From JALYUA01 sp038229875 (GTDB lineage: Bacteria > Acidobacteriota > Thermoanaerobaculia > UBA5066 > Gp7-AA6): a stretch of 64,000 nucleotides of DNA. A program made the translations under genes and the position numbers. The notes beneath the pieces were generated by a model. It was given only the letters and a program-made list of their open reading frames with translations, searched no databases and was not told where the DNA came from. This document shows positions 27,002 to 35,420 of the stretch, one piece after another (the first letter of the stretch is position 1; each line of letters begins with the position of its first letter). The stretch is taken from positions 1 through 64,000 of the forward strand of contig JBBROA010000004.1 in the NCBI GenBank assembly GCA_038229875.1, read 5' to 3'.

Positions 27002-28249
27002 TCATCCCCTCGATCCCAGCCCCGCGGCCCTCCCGGTGGCCCAGGCCCACTGGAAATTGTAGCCGCCGATCGGACCGAAGGCGTCGAGTGCCTCTCCGCA
27101 GAGGTAGAGGCCGGGGCACCGGCGGCTCTCCATCGTGCGGGGATCGACCTCGGCCAGGCTGACGCCGCCGCCGGTGACCTCCGCCTTCGCGTACCCCTCG
27201 TGGCCGGTCCACGGCAGGTCGCCGCGCGTCAGGTGCTCCACGAGGCGGAGCCGCTCCTCGCGCAGGAGCCGCGACAACGGACGCGCGGGATCGACGCCCG
27301 CCCACTGCACGATCGCGGCCGCCAGCCGTTCCGGCATCGCGCCGCGGAGGGCGCCGGCGACCGTGCGCGAGCCTTCCGGCCGCGGCCGGAGCGCGGCGAT
27401 CCATTCGGGTTCCCCTCGCGAGGTCCACTGAACGGAGAGCCGCGCGGGAGCGGCTTCGCCGAGAGAGCGCACCGCGACGTGCGAAACGTCCAGGATCGAA
27501 GGTCCGCTGTATCCCTGGTGGGTAAAGAGGAACCCACCCGTGGCGGCCGCGCTCCGTGCTCCGCCGCGCGCGGCCACGGTCACGGAAAGAGAGACGCCCG
27601 CGAGACTCGAGAACACGGACGGCGCGGCGGTCAGAGGCGTCAGCGCCGGGTAGGTCGGGTGAATCACGTGGCCGAGCCGGCGAAGGATCTCGAGCCCCGC
27701 TCCGTCGCTGCCTGACTTCGGGACCGAAATGCCTCCGGTCGCCACGATGACCGCGTCCGCTTCGAGGGGAGGCCCCGAGTCCCGCTCGACTCTCCAGCGA
27801 GCCGCCCCGCGGGAGAGGTCGGTCACCAGGGTGTTCGTCAGGATCTCGACGCCGCGCCGACGCGCCAGATCGAAGAGGCGGTCTCGCACGTCGCGGGCAC
27901 GAGAAGACGCCGGAAAGAGCTTGCCGGATTTCTTTTCTTCGGAAAGCGGAATGCCGGCTTCGCTCTCGAAGAATTGGATCTGCTCCGAGAGCGGCCAGGA
28001 ACGCAGCATCTTTCGCAGGGTGTTCCTTGAAGAATCAGTCACGAACCTCGACTCGTCCGGGCGGGACGGGAGGATGTTGCAACGGCCGCCGCCGCTGATG
28101 ACGATCTTGCGGCCTCCGTCGGGAGTCCGCTCGAGCAGGAGGGTTTCGACACCTTCCGCGGCGGCGAAGATCGCGGCCATGGTGCCGGCGGCTCCCGCCC
28201 CGACCACGACGACGCGCCGTCTTCCTCCTCCTGGCATCCGCCGAAACAT
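27002..28249 (-). CDS. HI0933/YhiN-family FAD-dependent oxidoreductase
   Basis: A 415-residue flavoprotein. The N-terminal dinucleotide motif VVVGAGAAGTMAAIFAAAEG, the FAD-contact GGRKIVISGGGRCN and the C-terminal PGLYLCGEALDAFGPIGGYN are diagnostic for the BaiN/HI0933 family. One member (BaiN) reduces a bile-acid intermediate; most are uncharacterised. The start could also be the internal ATG four codons later. It is divergent from the ADOP permease with only 66 bp between. Confidence 0.93.
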   Translation of the reverse strand: MFRRMPGGGRRRVVVVGAGAAGTMAAIFAAAEGVETLLLERTPDGGRKIVISGGGRCNILPSRPDESRFVTDSSRNTLRKMLRSWPLSEQIQFFESEAGIPLSEEKKSGKLFPASSRARDVRDRLFDLARRRGVEILTNTLVTDLSRGAARWRVERDSGPPLEADAVIVATGGISVPKSGSDGAGLEILRRLGHVIHPTYPALTPLTAAPSVFSSLAGVSLSVTVAARGGARSAAATGGFLFTHQGYSGPSILDVSHVAVRSLGEAAPARLSVQWTSRGEPEWIAALRPRPEGSRTVAGALRGAMPERLAAAIVQWAGVDPARPLSRLLREERLRLVEHLTRGDLPWTGHEGYAKAEVTGGGVSLAEVDPRTMESRRCPGLYLCGEALDAFGPIGGYNFQWAWATGRAAGLGSRG

Positions 28250-28315
28250 ATCCGGACCGAAAAAGTCCCCCGAAACTTTCCCCGCCCCCGGGCGTCAGAC
28301 CCCCAGAGGTGCCGG

Positions 28316-30712
28316 ATGAACCGCCTTGGCCGTGACCTGCGCTCCGCGATCCGTACACTCCGGAAGAGCCCGGGTTTCACCGCGGTCGTCGTGGTGGTGC
28401 TCGGCCTCGGCATCGGCGCGAATACCGCGATCTTCAGCCTCGTGGACGCGGTCCTCCTGAGGCGGCTCCCGTATCCCGAGCCCGACCGGCTGCTGCTCCT
28501 GCCCGCGCGACACCAGCCCGAGGACATGGGCGCTGAGGTGTCTCTCGCGAACTTCCTCGACTGGCGGCGGGAGAGCCGGTCGTTCGAGCAGCTCGGCGCC
28601 TGGGCGCCGGCCTCGTTCGATTTCACGGCCGGATCGGCCGAGCGCGTCCAGGGCGCGCGGATCACTCCCGCGGGCCTCTCGGCGCCCGGGATCAAGCCGC
28701 TGCTCGGGCGGACCTTTCTTCCCGAAGAGGAGGGACCGGATTCGCGCGTCGCGGTCGTCAGCTTCGGCTTCTGGCGGAGCCGCTTTGGAGGCGATCCTTC
28801 GATCCTCGGGAGGGTCATCCGCCTTTCCGGCTTCGAGTACCCGATCGTCGGCGTGATGCCTCCCCAATTCGCGTTCCCGAGCGCCGATATCCAGGTCTGG
28901 ACGCCGCTGCGCATGACCGAGCAGCGCGTGCGGGACCGGCAGAGCCGGTATCTCTACGCGGTTGGACGCCTGAAGAGCGGCGTCTCCCTCCGCGCGGCGC
29001 AATCGGACATGGATCTCGTCACGGGGGCGCTCGCGCGCGAGCACCCCGACCTCAACCGCAACTGGGGAGTCCGGCTCCTTCCGATCCGCGAGTCCCTCAT
29101 CGGAAAAGTCCGGCCGGTTCTCCTTCTCCTGCTGGCCACCGTCCTCCTGGTCCTGGCGATCGCGTGCGCGAACATCGCGAACCTCCAGCTCGCCCGCGCC
29201 GCTTCGCGGCGGCGCGAGATCGCGATCCGCTCCGCGATCGGCGCTTCGGCGGGCGACGTCCTCCGGCAGCTGGTGCTCGAGGGCGCCGTCCTGTCGCTTG
29301 GCGGCGGCGCTCTCGGGCTCCTTTTCACGCGAGCGAGCCTCGGCATTCTCGCGGCGTGGAGCGCGCCGGGGGCGGAGAACGTGCGGATCGACGCGCGGGT
29401 CCTCTTCTTTACGTTGGCGGTCTCGCTCGTGACGGGGATTGTCTTCGGACTGGTTCCGGCCCGAGCGGCGCTCCGCCCGGACCTTCTGGACGTCCTCCGC
29501 GAGCAGGGACGCGGCGCGTCCTCGGGAGTCGGGCAGAACCGATTCCGGCGGCTTCTGACGGGTGGGCAGGTCGCGACCGCTCTCGTGCTCCTGATTGGCG
29601 CAGCCCTTCTCCTCTCGAGCCTGGCGCGACTTCAGAGAGTCGAGTCAGGTTTCAATCCGAAGGGTCTGTCGACCATCGAGGTCGTGCTGTCGTCGCCGCG
29701 GTACTCCGACCTGGAACGGCGCGCCGCGTTCGTCCGCCAGCTCGTCGACGGCGCGGGGCGGATTCCGGGAGTGACATCCGCCGCGGCGGTCGGGCAGCTG
29801 CCGTTCGGCGGCAGCAACAGCACCGAAAGTTACTGGATCGAGGGACAACCCCGGCCCCCCCTCGGCGCTGCCCCGGAAGCGGGACTTCGGGAAGTGACGC
29901 CGGGTTTTTTCCGCACGCTGGAGATTCCGGTGGTGGAGGGCCGCGATTTTTCCGTGTACGACACCGCGCGGTCGGCCGCGGTCGTGCTCGTGAACAGAAC
30001 GTTCGCGCGGCGGTACTGGCCGCGGGCGAGCGCGGTCGGACACCGGATCGTGCTGTCCGACGCGGCCCGCGTTTCGCGGGAGATCGTCGGGGTGGTCGCG
30101 GACATCCGGCACACGGCTCTCGAGGCGCCCACCGTCCCAGAGATCTACGTTTCCTTCGAGCAGAACGGCGGCGACGACGTGGCGCTCGTCGCCCGGTCGC
30201 GCGAGGGGAGCGCCGGGGTTGCCGCGAGGCTGCGCGCCGTCGTCGCCGCGCTCGATCCCGAGCAGCCGGTGTTTCACGTCCGCACGATGGAGACCCTGCT
30301 CGCGGATTCCACCGCGCGTTCGAGGCGAACGACCGCCCTCGTCGGAGGCTTTGCCGCGCTCGCGCTCGTTCTCGCCGTGCTCGGCGTGTACAGCGTCATT
30401 TCCTTCTCGGTCGCCCGGCGTGGGAGGGAGTTCGCGATCCGGCTCGCCCTCGGAGGCAGCCGCCGCGACGTGCTGACGCTCGTCCTCGCGGAGGGAATGG
30501 GAGTGGCCCTCGCGGGCATCGGGGTGGGACTCGTTGTCGCCTGGGCCGCGACTCGGGCACTCGCGAGCCAGTTGTTCGAAGTTCGCGCCGACGATCCCGG
30601 GATCTTCGCCGCGACCGCCGCGATCCTGGGGGCCGTGGCGCTTGTCGCGTGCCTCGTCCCCGCCTGGCGAGCGTCGCGCGTCGATCCCGTTGCCGCGCTG
30701 CGCGCGGAATGA
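28316..30712 (+). CDS. ADOP-type MacB-like ABC permease
   Basis: A 798-residue protein with two MacB_PCD-FtsX modules in tandem. The N-terminus, LRSAIRTLRKSPGFTAVVVV and GIGANTAIFSLVDAVLLRRL, is the standard ADOP opening; TM helices lie at ~22-44, 275-300, 325-345, 370-395, 425-445 and in the C-terminal half. It has no ATPase domain. ADOP permeases (acidobacterial duplicated orphan permeases) are hugely expanded in Acidobacteriota and probably export small molecules or act on lipoproteins; the partner ATPase is not nearby. Confidence 0.93.
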   Translation: MNRLGRDLRSAIRTLRKSPGFTAVVVVVLGLGIGANTAIFSLVDAVLLRRLPYPEPDRLLLLPARHQPEDMGAEVSLANFLDWRRESRSFEQLGAWAPASFDFTAGSAERVQGARITPAGLSAPGIKPLLGRTFLPEEEGPDSRVAVVSFGFWRSRFGGDPSILGRVIRLSGFEYPIVGVMPPQFAFPSADIQVWTPLRMTEQRVRDRQSRYLYAVGRLKSGVSLRAAQSDMDLVTGALAREHPDLNRNWGVRLLPIRESLIGKVRPVLLLLLATVLLVLAIACANIANLQLARAASRRREIAIRSAIGASAGDVLRQLVLEGAVLSLGGGALGLLFTRASLGILAAWSAPGAENVRIDARVLFFTLAVSLVTGIVFGLVPARAALRPDLLDVLREQGRGASSGVGQNRFRRLLTGGQVATALVLLIGAALLLSSLARLQRVESGFNPKGLSTIEVVLSSPRYSDLERRAAFVRQLVDGAGRIPGVTSAAAVGQLPFGGSNSTESYWIEGQPRPPLGAAPEAGLREVTPGFFRTLEIPVVEGRDFSVYDTARSAAVVLVNRTFARRYWPRASAVGHRIVLSDAARVSREIVGVVADIRHTALEAPTVPEIYVSFEQNGGDDVALVARSREGSAGVAARLRAVVAALDPEQPVFHVRTMETLLADSTARSRRTTALVGGFAALALVLAVLGVYSVISFSVARRGREFAIRLALGGSRRDVLTLVLAEGMGVALAGIGVGLVVAWAATRALASQLFEVRADDPGIFAATAAILGAVALVACLVPAWRASRVDPVAALRAE

Positions 30713-30889
30713 CCGGCGGCCGGAGCTGCCTGGAGCGTGACGGCCTGACACGTTCCGGCCTTCCGGAGTGAAGCCTGGAAACGCTTGACGCGGCGTGCGG
30801 CGCGGCCCGTCTCACACCCGCGATCGGAAATCTTCTTCCAGGGTCCGGCCGAACTTTCGGCTCGCGAGCCCGTAAGCCTCTCGAGAACG

Positions 30890-31996
30890 ATGTGGATGAA
30901 ACGCCTGGCCCTCGCGGCGGTGACGGCGGCTCTCCTGCCGCTGTCCGGAGACGCGCTCCCGGCGGGCGCTTCGAGGATCGCCGGGACCCGCCCGGCTGAC
31001 CCCCTCGCGGCGGAAATCGAGCGCTGGGCCGCGGTCCTCGAGAAGAGCCCCGCGACCGACGAGATCTCGGCGGACGCCAGAAAGAACGGAGTCCCGGCGC
31101 TCGAGCGCGCGCGCCAGGCGCTCCGCGATGGCCGCCGCCTCCTCGCGCTCCAGCGGCTCGGGAGCGCGCGGATGCAGATCGAGGCCGTGGAGTATCTCGA
31201 GAAACGGCCGGCCGGTCAGCGCAGGGACGTGACGCTCTTCGAGGCGGAGTGGAAGCGCGTCGGCAGGTCGATTGAGGCAGACCTAGCGCCTCCCGCGCCG
31301 GACCGGTTCGCGAGCGTGCGCTCCGCCGCCATTCGCGCAATCGCGGAATCGACATTCGGACAGGTGCGTCCCCATTACGAGGCGAGCCTGGACTACGGTC
31401 GGAGCACGACGCCTGACAGCGGCCTGATCTATCTGGGGACCGCGTTGTCGCAGCGCGAGTTCGCGGCGTTCTGCCGGACCCTTCCACCGGAACGGGCCGG
31501 GCAGGCGCCCCGGATGCGCAGCCTGGCTCCGGAGCTCGATCGATTCGAGGCGCGGCTTCTCGCGGCATACCGGCCGCCCGCCTCGATCGACCGCCACACC
31601 GATTTCATCATCAGCAGCGCCTCCCTGAAAGACGCGAGAGAGCTCGACGCGGCCGGACTCCGGTACGGGGCGCTGCTCCGCTACCTGCAGGCGGCTCAGC
31701 GCTTCGGCACGCTCGGGCCGCCTGAAACAGACCTCGCGGCGCTCAAGACGCGTCTGGCGGAGATCCAGTCGGCGCTGGCGGCGAGCGCGTCGGACGAGAG
31801 CGTCGGCCGTCTCTTCGTCGAAGCGGCCCAGGCGGACCTCTCGACGGAAGGCTCTACGGGCGTCGCGGCATCCGCAATCGTGCGTGACGTTCTGCCGCTC
31901 TACACCGCCGCTCTTCAGCCCCCGCCGCCTGTCGCGGCTCGCCTGAGCCCCGAAGCCGTCGTCACGGTGACCCTGGTCCGCTGGCCCTACACGTGA
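30890..31996 (+). CDS. N-terminal part of candidate secreted selenoprotein (unknown helical domain)
   Basis: 368 codons up to a TGA. It has a signal peptide (MWMKRLALAAVTAALLPLSG onward), then a long helical region (about 30-345) of no recognised family. The last residues, EAVVTVTLVRWPYT, form the first strand of a thioredoxin fold. The TGA falls exactly where the redox residue of such a fold should be, and the same frame continues without gap as NLSDPASLLAQSVVAGFGG into the TlpA reading frame. I therefore read 30,890-32,920 as one 676-residue protein with selenocysteine at position 369. If TGA is a true stop, this is a truncated protein ending mid-domain. Confidence 0.75.
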   Translation: MWMKRLALAAVTAALLPLSGDALPAGASRIAGTRPADPLAAEIERWAAVLEKSPATDEISADARKNGVPALERARQALRDGRRLLALQRLGSARMQIEAVEYLEKRPAGQRRDVTLFEAEWKRVGRSIEADLAPPAPDRFASVRSAAIRAIAESTFGQVRPHYEASLDYGRSTTPDSGLIYLGTALSQREFAAFCRTLPPERAGQAPRMRSLAPELDRFEARLLAAYRPPASIDRHTDFIISSASLKDARELDAAGLRYGALLRYLQAAQRFGTLGPPETDLAALKTRLAEIQSALAASASDESVGRLFVEAAQADLSTEGSTGVAASAIVRDVLPLYTAALQPPPPVAARLSPEAVVTVTLVRWPYT

Positions 31997-32029
31997 AACC
32001 TGTCCGACCCGGCAAGTTTGCTGGCACAG
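31994..32029 (+). promoter_or_regulatory. SECIS-like hairpin after in-frame TGA
   Basis: Immediately after the TGA at 31,994-31,996, bases 32,009-32,024 fold as CCGGCA-AGUU-UGCUGG (6 bp including one G-U pair, 4-nt loop). CUGU (32,000-32,003) can pair with ACAG (32,026-32,029) as a lower stem across an asymmetric internal loop. The loop has G as its second base and lies 22 nt from the TGA. This matches the published bacterial SECIS description (upper stem of 4 bp or more, G among the first two loop bases, loop 16-37 nt from UGA). Function is inferred. Confidence 0.65.
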
Positions 32030-32920
32030 AGCGTGGTGGCGGGGTTCGGAGGAAAGGCGCGCTTCGTGTCGGAAAATTACGGGGACTCCGCGCTGGCGAA
32101 AAGATTCGGCGTGACGCGGTACCCCGCGATCTTCGTCGACGACGTTCTCGCCGCGACGCCGAAGGACTTCGGCTTCTACGGCAAGGGGGAAGGCGAGGGC
32201 GGCGGGCGCTACACTCCGTTGAAGAGCCCGGAAGCCCACGAGCGTTTCCGGTCCGATCTGACGAAGATGGTCGATCTCGTTTTGGCCGGAAAGAAGGACG
32301 CCGCGCGCGCGCAGGCGCCCGCCCCCGAGGCCGCGGAGATTCCGTCACTTCCGGCTCTCTCGCTCACCGATCTCGACGGAAAAAAGCTCTCGCGCGAGGA
32401 TCTCGCCGGGCGCGTGGTCTTAGTCGAGTTCTGGGCGACCTGGTGCCCGCCGTGCCGCGGCACCCTCGAGTGGCTCGGGGAGCTAGCGAAACGCCACGGC
32501 GACAGGGTCGCGGTCGTCGCCGTCGCTGTCGAGTCCGACGAGGCGAAGGTGAAAAAGCTAGCCGGCGACCTGCGCCTCCCGTTCTTCTGGACGATGGGAA
32601 CCCCGGACCTCGCCCGGAGTCTCGGCGACGTGAGCGGGCTTCCGACGCTCTTCGTTTTCGACCCGAACGGGAAGACGTCCGGGGTGTTCTTCGGGGCGCC
32701 GCCGGATCTGCATGAACGGGCCGAGCGGGCGGTAGAGGTTGCCGTCGCTGCCGTCGCCTCCGCTCACTCCGGGACGTGCCGTTCGCTGCCGCGAACGGCA
32801 CCGGCGAGCGGCTCGCCTGTTGGCTCGACCGCTCGCCTCGTCCCTGCGTTCGCTGCGGCTCCCGCCCCGAGAGGCTCCTCCGTCCCTTCGGTCAGGAGAC
32901 TCCTTTCGGGGCGAGCTTAG
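32018..32920 (+). CDS. TlpA-like thioredoxin domain; C-terminal part of candidate selenoprotein
   Basis: 300 codons, conventionally starting at TTG 32,018 but without a ribosome site, and in the same frame as the upstream reading. It opens inside a thioredoxin-like fold (AKRFGVTRYPAIFVDD gives the cis-Pro loop) that has no Cys unless the upstream TGA is Sec (UxxS motif, U-N-L-S). A full TlpA/AhpC-type domain follows: VVLVEFWATWCPPCRGTLEW (Cys519 and Cys522 of the joined protein) and GLPTLFVFDPNGKTSG. The last ~45 residues are translated from an interspersed repeat. Likely a periplasmic thiol-disulfide or peroxide enzyme. Confidence 0.85.
   Translation: MLAQSVVAGFGGKARFVSENYGDSALAKRFGVTRYPAIFVDDVLAATPKDFGFYGKGEGEGGGRYTPLKSPEAHERFRSDLTKMVDLVLAGKKDAARAQAPAPEAAEIPSLPALSLTDLDGKKLSREDLAGRVVLVEFWATWCPPCRGTLEWLGELAKRHGDRVAVVAVAVESDEAKVKKLAGDLRLPFFWTMGTPDLARSLGDVSGLPTLFVFDPNGKTSGVFFGAPPDLHERAERAVEVAVAAVASAHSGTCRSLPRTAPASGSPVGSTARLVPAFAAAPAPRGSSVPSVRRLLSGRA
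32871..32902. repeat. Interspersed hairpin repeat A, copy 1
   Basis: GAGGCTCCT, 14 nt, AGGAGACTC: an inverted repeat with a single G/A mismatch. The same two arms with the same 14-nt spacing occur at 59,880-59,911, and flanking sequence is also alike (CTCCCGC before, GAAGCGCAGCTC after). This copy overlaps the 3' end of the TlpA-like frame and extends its C-terminus. Confidence 0.7.
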
Positions 32921-32950
32921 CCACCAGCTCGCCGGAAGCGCAGCTCCGCC

Positions 32951-32986
32951 CCCTCTCCCCGCGGGATTGTATGGACAGGGAGAGGG
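32951..32986. repeat. Interspersed palindrome B, copy 1
   Basis: CCCTCTCCC ... GGGAGAGGG, a 9-bp inverted repeat with 18 nt between the arms. Similar elements lie at 38,762 and 49,927. Located between the TlpA-like gene and the next GNAT gene, where it could act as a terminator-like or REP-type structure. Confidence 0.6.
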
Positions 32987-33072
32987 TTGGGGTGATGGGC
33001 GCAGAAGGTGACAGCCGTACCGGTTGCGGTTTGCAGCGTTTCCCGGCTCGTTCGTTCCTGGCGTGGTGTTAA

Positions 33073-33675
33073 GTGGAGGGCATGTTCAGAGAAGGAACGG
33101 ATGAGCGGGCGGGGGAAGATTTTCCGCAGTCGCCCCCGGTCAGCATCCGGCCCTATCGTGTCGACGACGCGGAGCGCGTCTTCGAGGCGGTGCGGGAATC
33201 GATTGCGGAAATTTCGCCGTGGATGCCCTGGTGCCATCCCGGGTATGCCATCGAGGAGACTCGGAATTGGATTGCGCATTGCGGCGTCGTTTGGCGCGAC
33301 GGGCGCGAGTTCAACTTCGTGATCGAGGATCGAGCCGGCGCTTTTCTCGGCGCCTGCGGCTTGAATCAGATACGGAGGGGAGACCGGCTGGCGAACCTCG
33401 GGTACTGGGTCCGGACTTCAGCGTCCGGGCGCGGGGTGGCGACTGCGGGCGTGCGCTGCCTGGCGGATTTTGCGTTTGGTGCGGCGGGGCTCGAGCGGCT
33501 GGAGATCATTGCGGCGGTAGGGAACGTCGCGAGTCAGCGCGTTGCCGAAAAATGCGGCGCGCGGCGGGAGGGGCTCGTGGCGGATCGGCTGTTTCTGCGC
33601 GGGGTGCGCCATCCGGCGGTGGTGCTTGTCCTGGAGAGAGGATCCCGGCCGGTGACCCGGACGGGTGGCGAGTAG
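33073..33675 (+). CDS. RimJ/RimL-type GNAT acetyltransferase
   Basis: A 200-residue protein. VSIRPYRVDDAERVFEAVRE, LGYWVRTSASGRGVATAGVR and AAVGNVASQRVAEKCGARRE are classical RimJ/RimL features. The start is a GTG, with an ATG three codons later as alternative. The 3' end overlaps the possible start region of the following RibD-like gene. Confidence 0.88.
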   Translation: MEGMFREGTDERAGEDFPQSPPVSIRPYRVDDAERVFEAVRESIAEISPWMPWCHPGYAIEETRNWIAHCGVVWRDGREFNFVIEDRAGAFLGACGLNQIRRGDRLANLGYWVRTSASGRGVATAGVRCLADFAFGAAGLERLEIIAAVGNVASQRVAEKCGARREGLVADRLFLRGVRHPAVVLVLERGSRPVTRTGGE

Positions 33676-33697
33676 AGAACGCGGAATCGTCCTAGAA

Positions 33698-34399
33698 TTG
33701 CGGCGACTTTGCGGAGCGGCCATTCGAAAAATCATCTGCTTCCTGGCGTTGAGCGCCGACGGGTACATCGCCCGCGCCGACGGAGACGTCGCGTGGCTGG
33801 ACCGGCCCGGAACCGCGGGAGACTACGGGATGGCGAAGTTCTACGCTTCCGTGGACACCGTTCTTCTCGGCCGCAAGACCTGGGAGCTCGGAAAGAAGCT
33901 CGGTCAGACTTCGTTTCCCGGCAAGAAGAACTTCGTATTTTCGAGGACGCTCGAACCCTCCCGGGAGAGCGTGGGCGAGGTCGAGGTCGTGCGCGAAGAC
34001 CCCGGCGAGTTCGCCTCGCGCCTGAAAAAAAAGAAGGGAAAGAGCATCTGGATGGTTGGCGGCGCGGGGCTGATTGCCTCTTTCCTCGATGCGGGCCAGA
34101 TCGACGAGCTGATCCTTCATGTCATTCCGATCCTTCTCGGCGAGGGAATCCCGCTGATCGAGCCCCGGAGGCGGGACGTGCCGCTCGAGCTCGTCTCGTC
34201 GCGCGCCTACGAGGATGGAAGCGTCCAGCTGCACTATTCCGTGAGGCCCGCCATCGCCGGGCCGGACGCCGTGAGTCCGGCCCGGGCCGCGGGAGCCGTG
34301 AGGCGGGCCGGGGCCGCGGAAGCCGCGCAGCTGGCCGGGGCCGCCGAAGCCGCGCCCCGGGTCCCCGATCGAGTGCGTTCGCGCGCCAGGAAACGCTGA
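33698..34399 (+). CDS. Dihydrofolate-reductase-like (RibD C-terminal) protein
   Basis: A 233-residue protein. FLALSADGYIARADGDVAWL, VLLGRKTWE and IWMVGGAGLIASFLDAGQIDE are the conserved blocks of the RibD_C/YyaP-type NADPH-dependent reductase family. After residue ~180 comes an Ala/Arg/Gly-rich tail of imperfect repeats (AAGAVRRAGAAEAAQLAGAAEAA) that is not part of the fold. The start is uncertain: a TTG at 33,698 is used because no ATG is in frame before the conserved region. Confidence 0.85.
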   Translation: MRRLCGAAIRKIICFLALSADGYIARADGDVAWLDRPGTAGDYGMAKFYASVDTVLLGRKTWELGKKLGQTSFPGKKNFVFSRTLEPSRESVGEVEVVREDPGEFASRLKKKKGKSIWMVGGAGLIASFLDAGQIDELILHVIPILLGEGIPLIEPRRRDVPLELVSSRAYEDGSVQLHYSVRPAIAGPDAVSPARAAGAVRRAGAAEAAQLAGAAEAAPRVPDRVRSRARKR

Positions 34400-34432
34400 A
34401 GCTGACCCGAGCGCGCCACAAAGGAGAGACGC

Positions 34433-34840
34433 ATGCCGCTCGTGCGCATCGACGTGATCGAAGGACGGACCCGCCGCGAGCTCGACGCGATCGCGGACGG
34501 CGTCCACCAGGCGCTCGTCGCTTCGATCGGGATCCCGGCGGAGGACCGCTTCCAGGTGATCTCGGAGCATCCTCCCGGATCGCTGGTCTTCGATGCCGGG
34601 TACCTCGGGATCAAACGCACCCGGGGCGTCGTCTTCATCCAGGTGACGATCTCCTCCGGGCGCTCGCTCGATCAGAAGCGGGCGCTTTACGCCGCGATCG
34701 CCGGGAACCTCTCGGCGAGCGCCGCCGTGCGGCCGGAGGACGTCCTCGTCAGCGTCGTGGAAGTTTCCCGGGAGAACTGGTCCTTCGGAAACGGCGCGGC
34801 CCAGTACGCCCCGCAAGTACCGGGCGCGGTGCGGTCGTGA
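34433..34840 (+). CDS. Tautomerase-family protein
   Basis: A 135-residue protein of the 4-oxalocrotonate-tautomerase superfamily. After Met removal the catalytic Pro1 is available (MPLVRIDVIEGRTRREL); VFIQVTISSGRSLDQKRALY and LVSVVEVSRENWSFGNG complete the two-module fold. Activity could be tautomerase, dehalogenase or decarboxylase. AAAGGAGAGACGC precedes the ATG. Its stop overlaps the GTG start of a SET-domain gene (GTGA). Confidence 0.9.
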   Translation: MPLVRIDVIEGRTRRELDAIADGVHQALVASIGIPAEDRFQVISEHPPGSLVFDAGYLGIKRTRGVVFIQVTISSGRSLDQKRALYAAIAGNLSASAAVRPEDVLVSVVEVSRENWSFGNGAAQYAPQVPGAVRS

Positions 34841-35358
34841 CGGATCTCTCCTGGAGGTCGCCGAAGACGCGGGTCGGCGAAAGCGCGATTCAGGGCCGCG
34901 GGCTCTTTGCAGTCGAGCCGATCCCGGTGGGGGAGATCGTCGCGGTCAAGGGAGGAGCGATCTTCGGACGCGCGGAGCTGGATGCGCTCGCGCCGCGGCT
35001 CGGGCCCGCGGAGATACAGGTCGCGGAGGGCCTGTTCATCGGCCCGGTGCTCGAAGAGGATCGCGAGGGCGGCATGATCTTCAGCAATCACTCCTGCGAG
35101 CCGAACGTCGGCGTCGCCGGACAGATCATCTTCGTGGCCATGCGCGACATCGAGGCGGGTGAAGAGCTGACGCACGACTGGGCGATGACCGACGACGACA
35201 CCTACGAAATGATCTGCCGCTGCGGTTCGGCTTCTTGCCGGAAAGTGGTGACGGGCCAGGACTGGCGACGCCAGGACCTCCAGGAAAAATACGGCGACCA
35301 CATGTCCTGGTACCTGCGGGAGAAATGGAAGCGCGCGATCGCGCCGGGACGTGGCTGA
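34837..35358 (+). CDS. SET-domain protein lysine methyltransferase-like protein
   Basis: A 173-residue protein with a complete SET core: SAIQGRGLFAVEPIPVGEIV (motif I), MIFSNHSCEPNVGV (the NHxCxPN knot), GEELTHDWAMTDDD (catalytic aromatic region) and a post-SET cysteine cluster CRCGSASCRKVV. Bacterial SET proteins can methylate DNA-binding or ribosomal proteins; the substrate is unknown. Start GTG, coupled to the tautomerase gene by 4 bp. Confidence 0.88.
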   Translation: MTDLSWRSPKTRVGESAIQGRGLFAVEPIPVGEIVAVKGGAIFGRAELDALAPRLGPAEIQVAEGLFIGPVLEEDREGGMIFSNHSCEPNVGVAGQIIFVAMRDIEAGEELTHDWAMTDDDTYEMICRCGSASCRKVVTGQDWRRQDLQEKYGDHMSWYLREKWKRAIAPGRG

Positions 35359-35362
35359 CGAT

Positions 35363-35402
35363 CCGGCTGTCCGGCTGTCCGGCTGTCCGACGGTCCGACT
35401 GT
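35363..35402. repeat. 8-bp tandem repeat (CCGGCTGT)
   Basis: Three exact CCGGCTGT units followed by two variants (CCGACGGT, CCGACTGT) in the short gap after the SET gene. No coding role. Confidence 0.8.
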
Positions 35403-35420
35403 TCTAGAATCACCCCGCCC

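Noticed and set aside
32018..32100. Independent translation start of the TlpA-like gene at TTG 32,018
   Set aside because: No Shine-Dalgarno, and the start would fall inside a thioredoxin fold; read-through from the upstream frame explains the sequence better.
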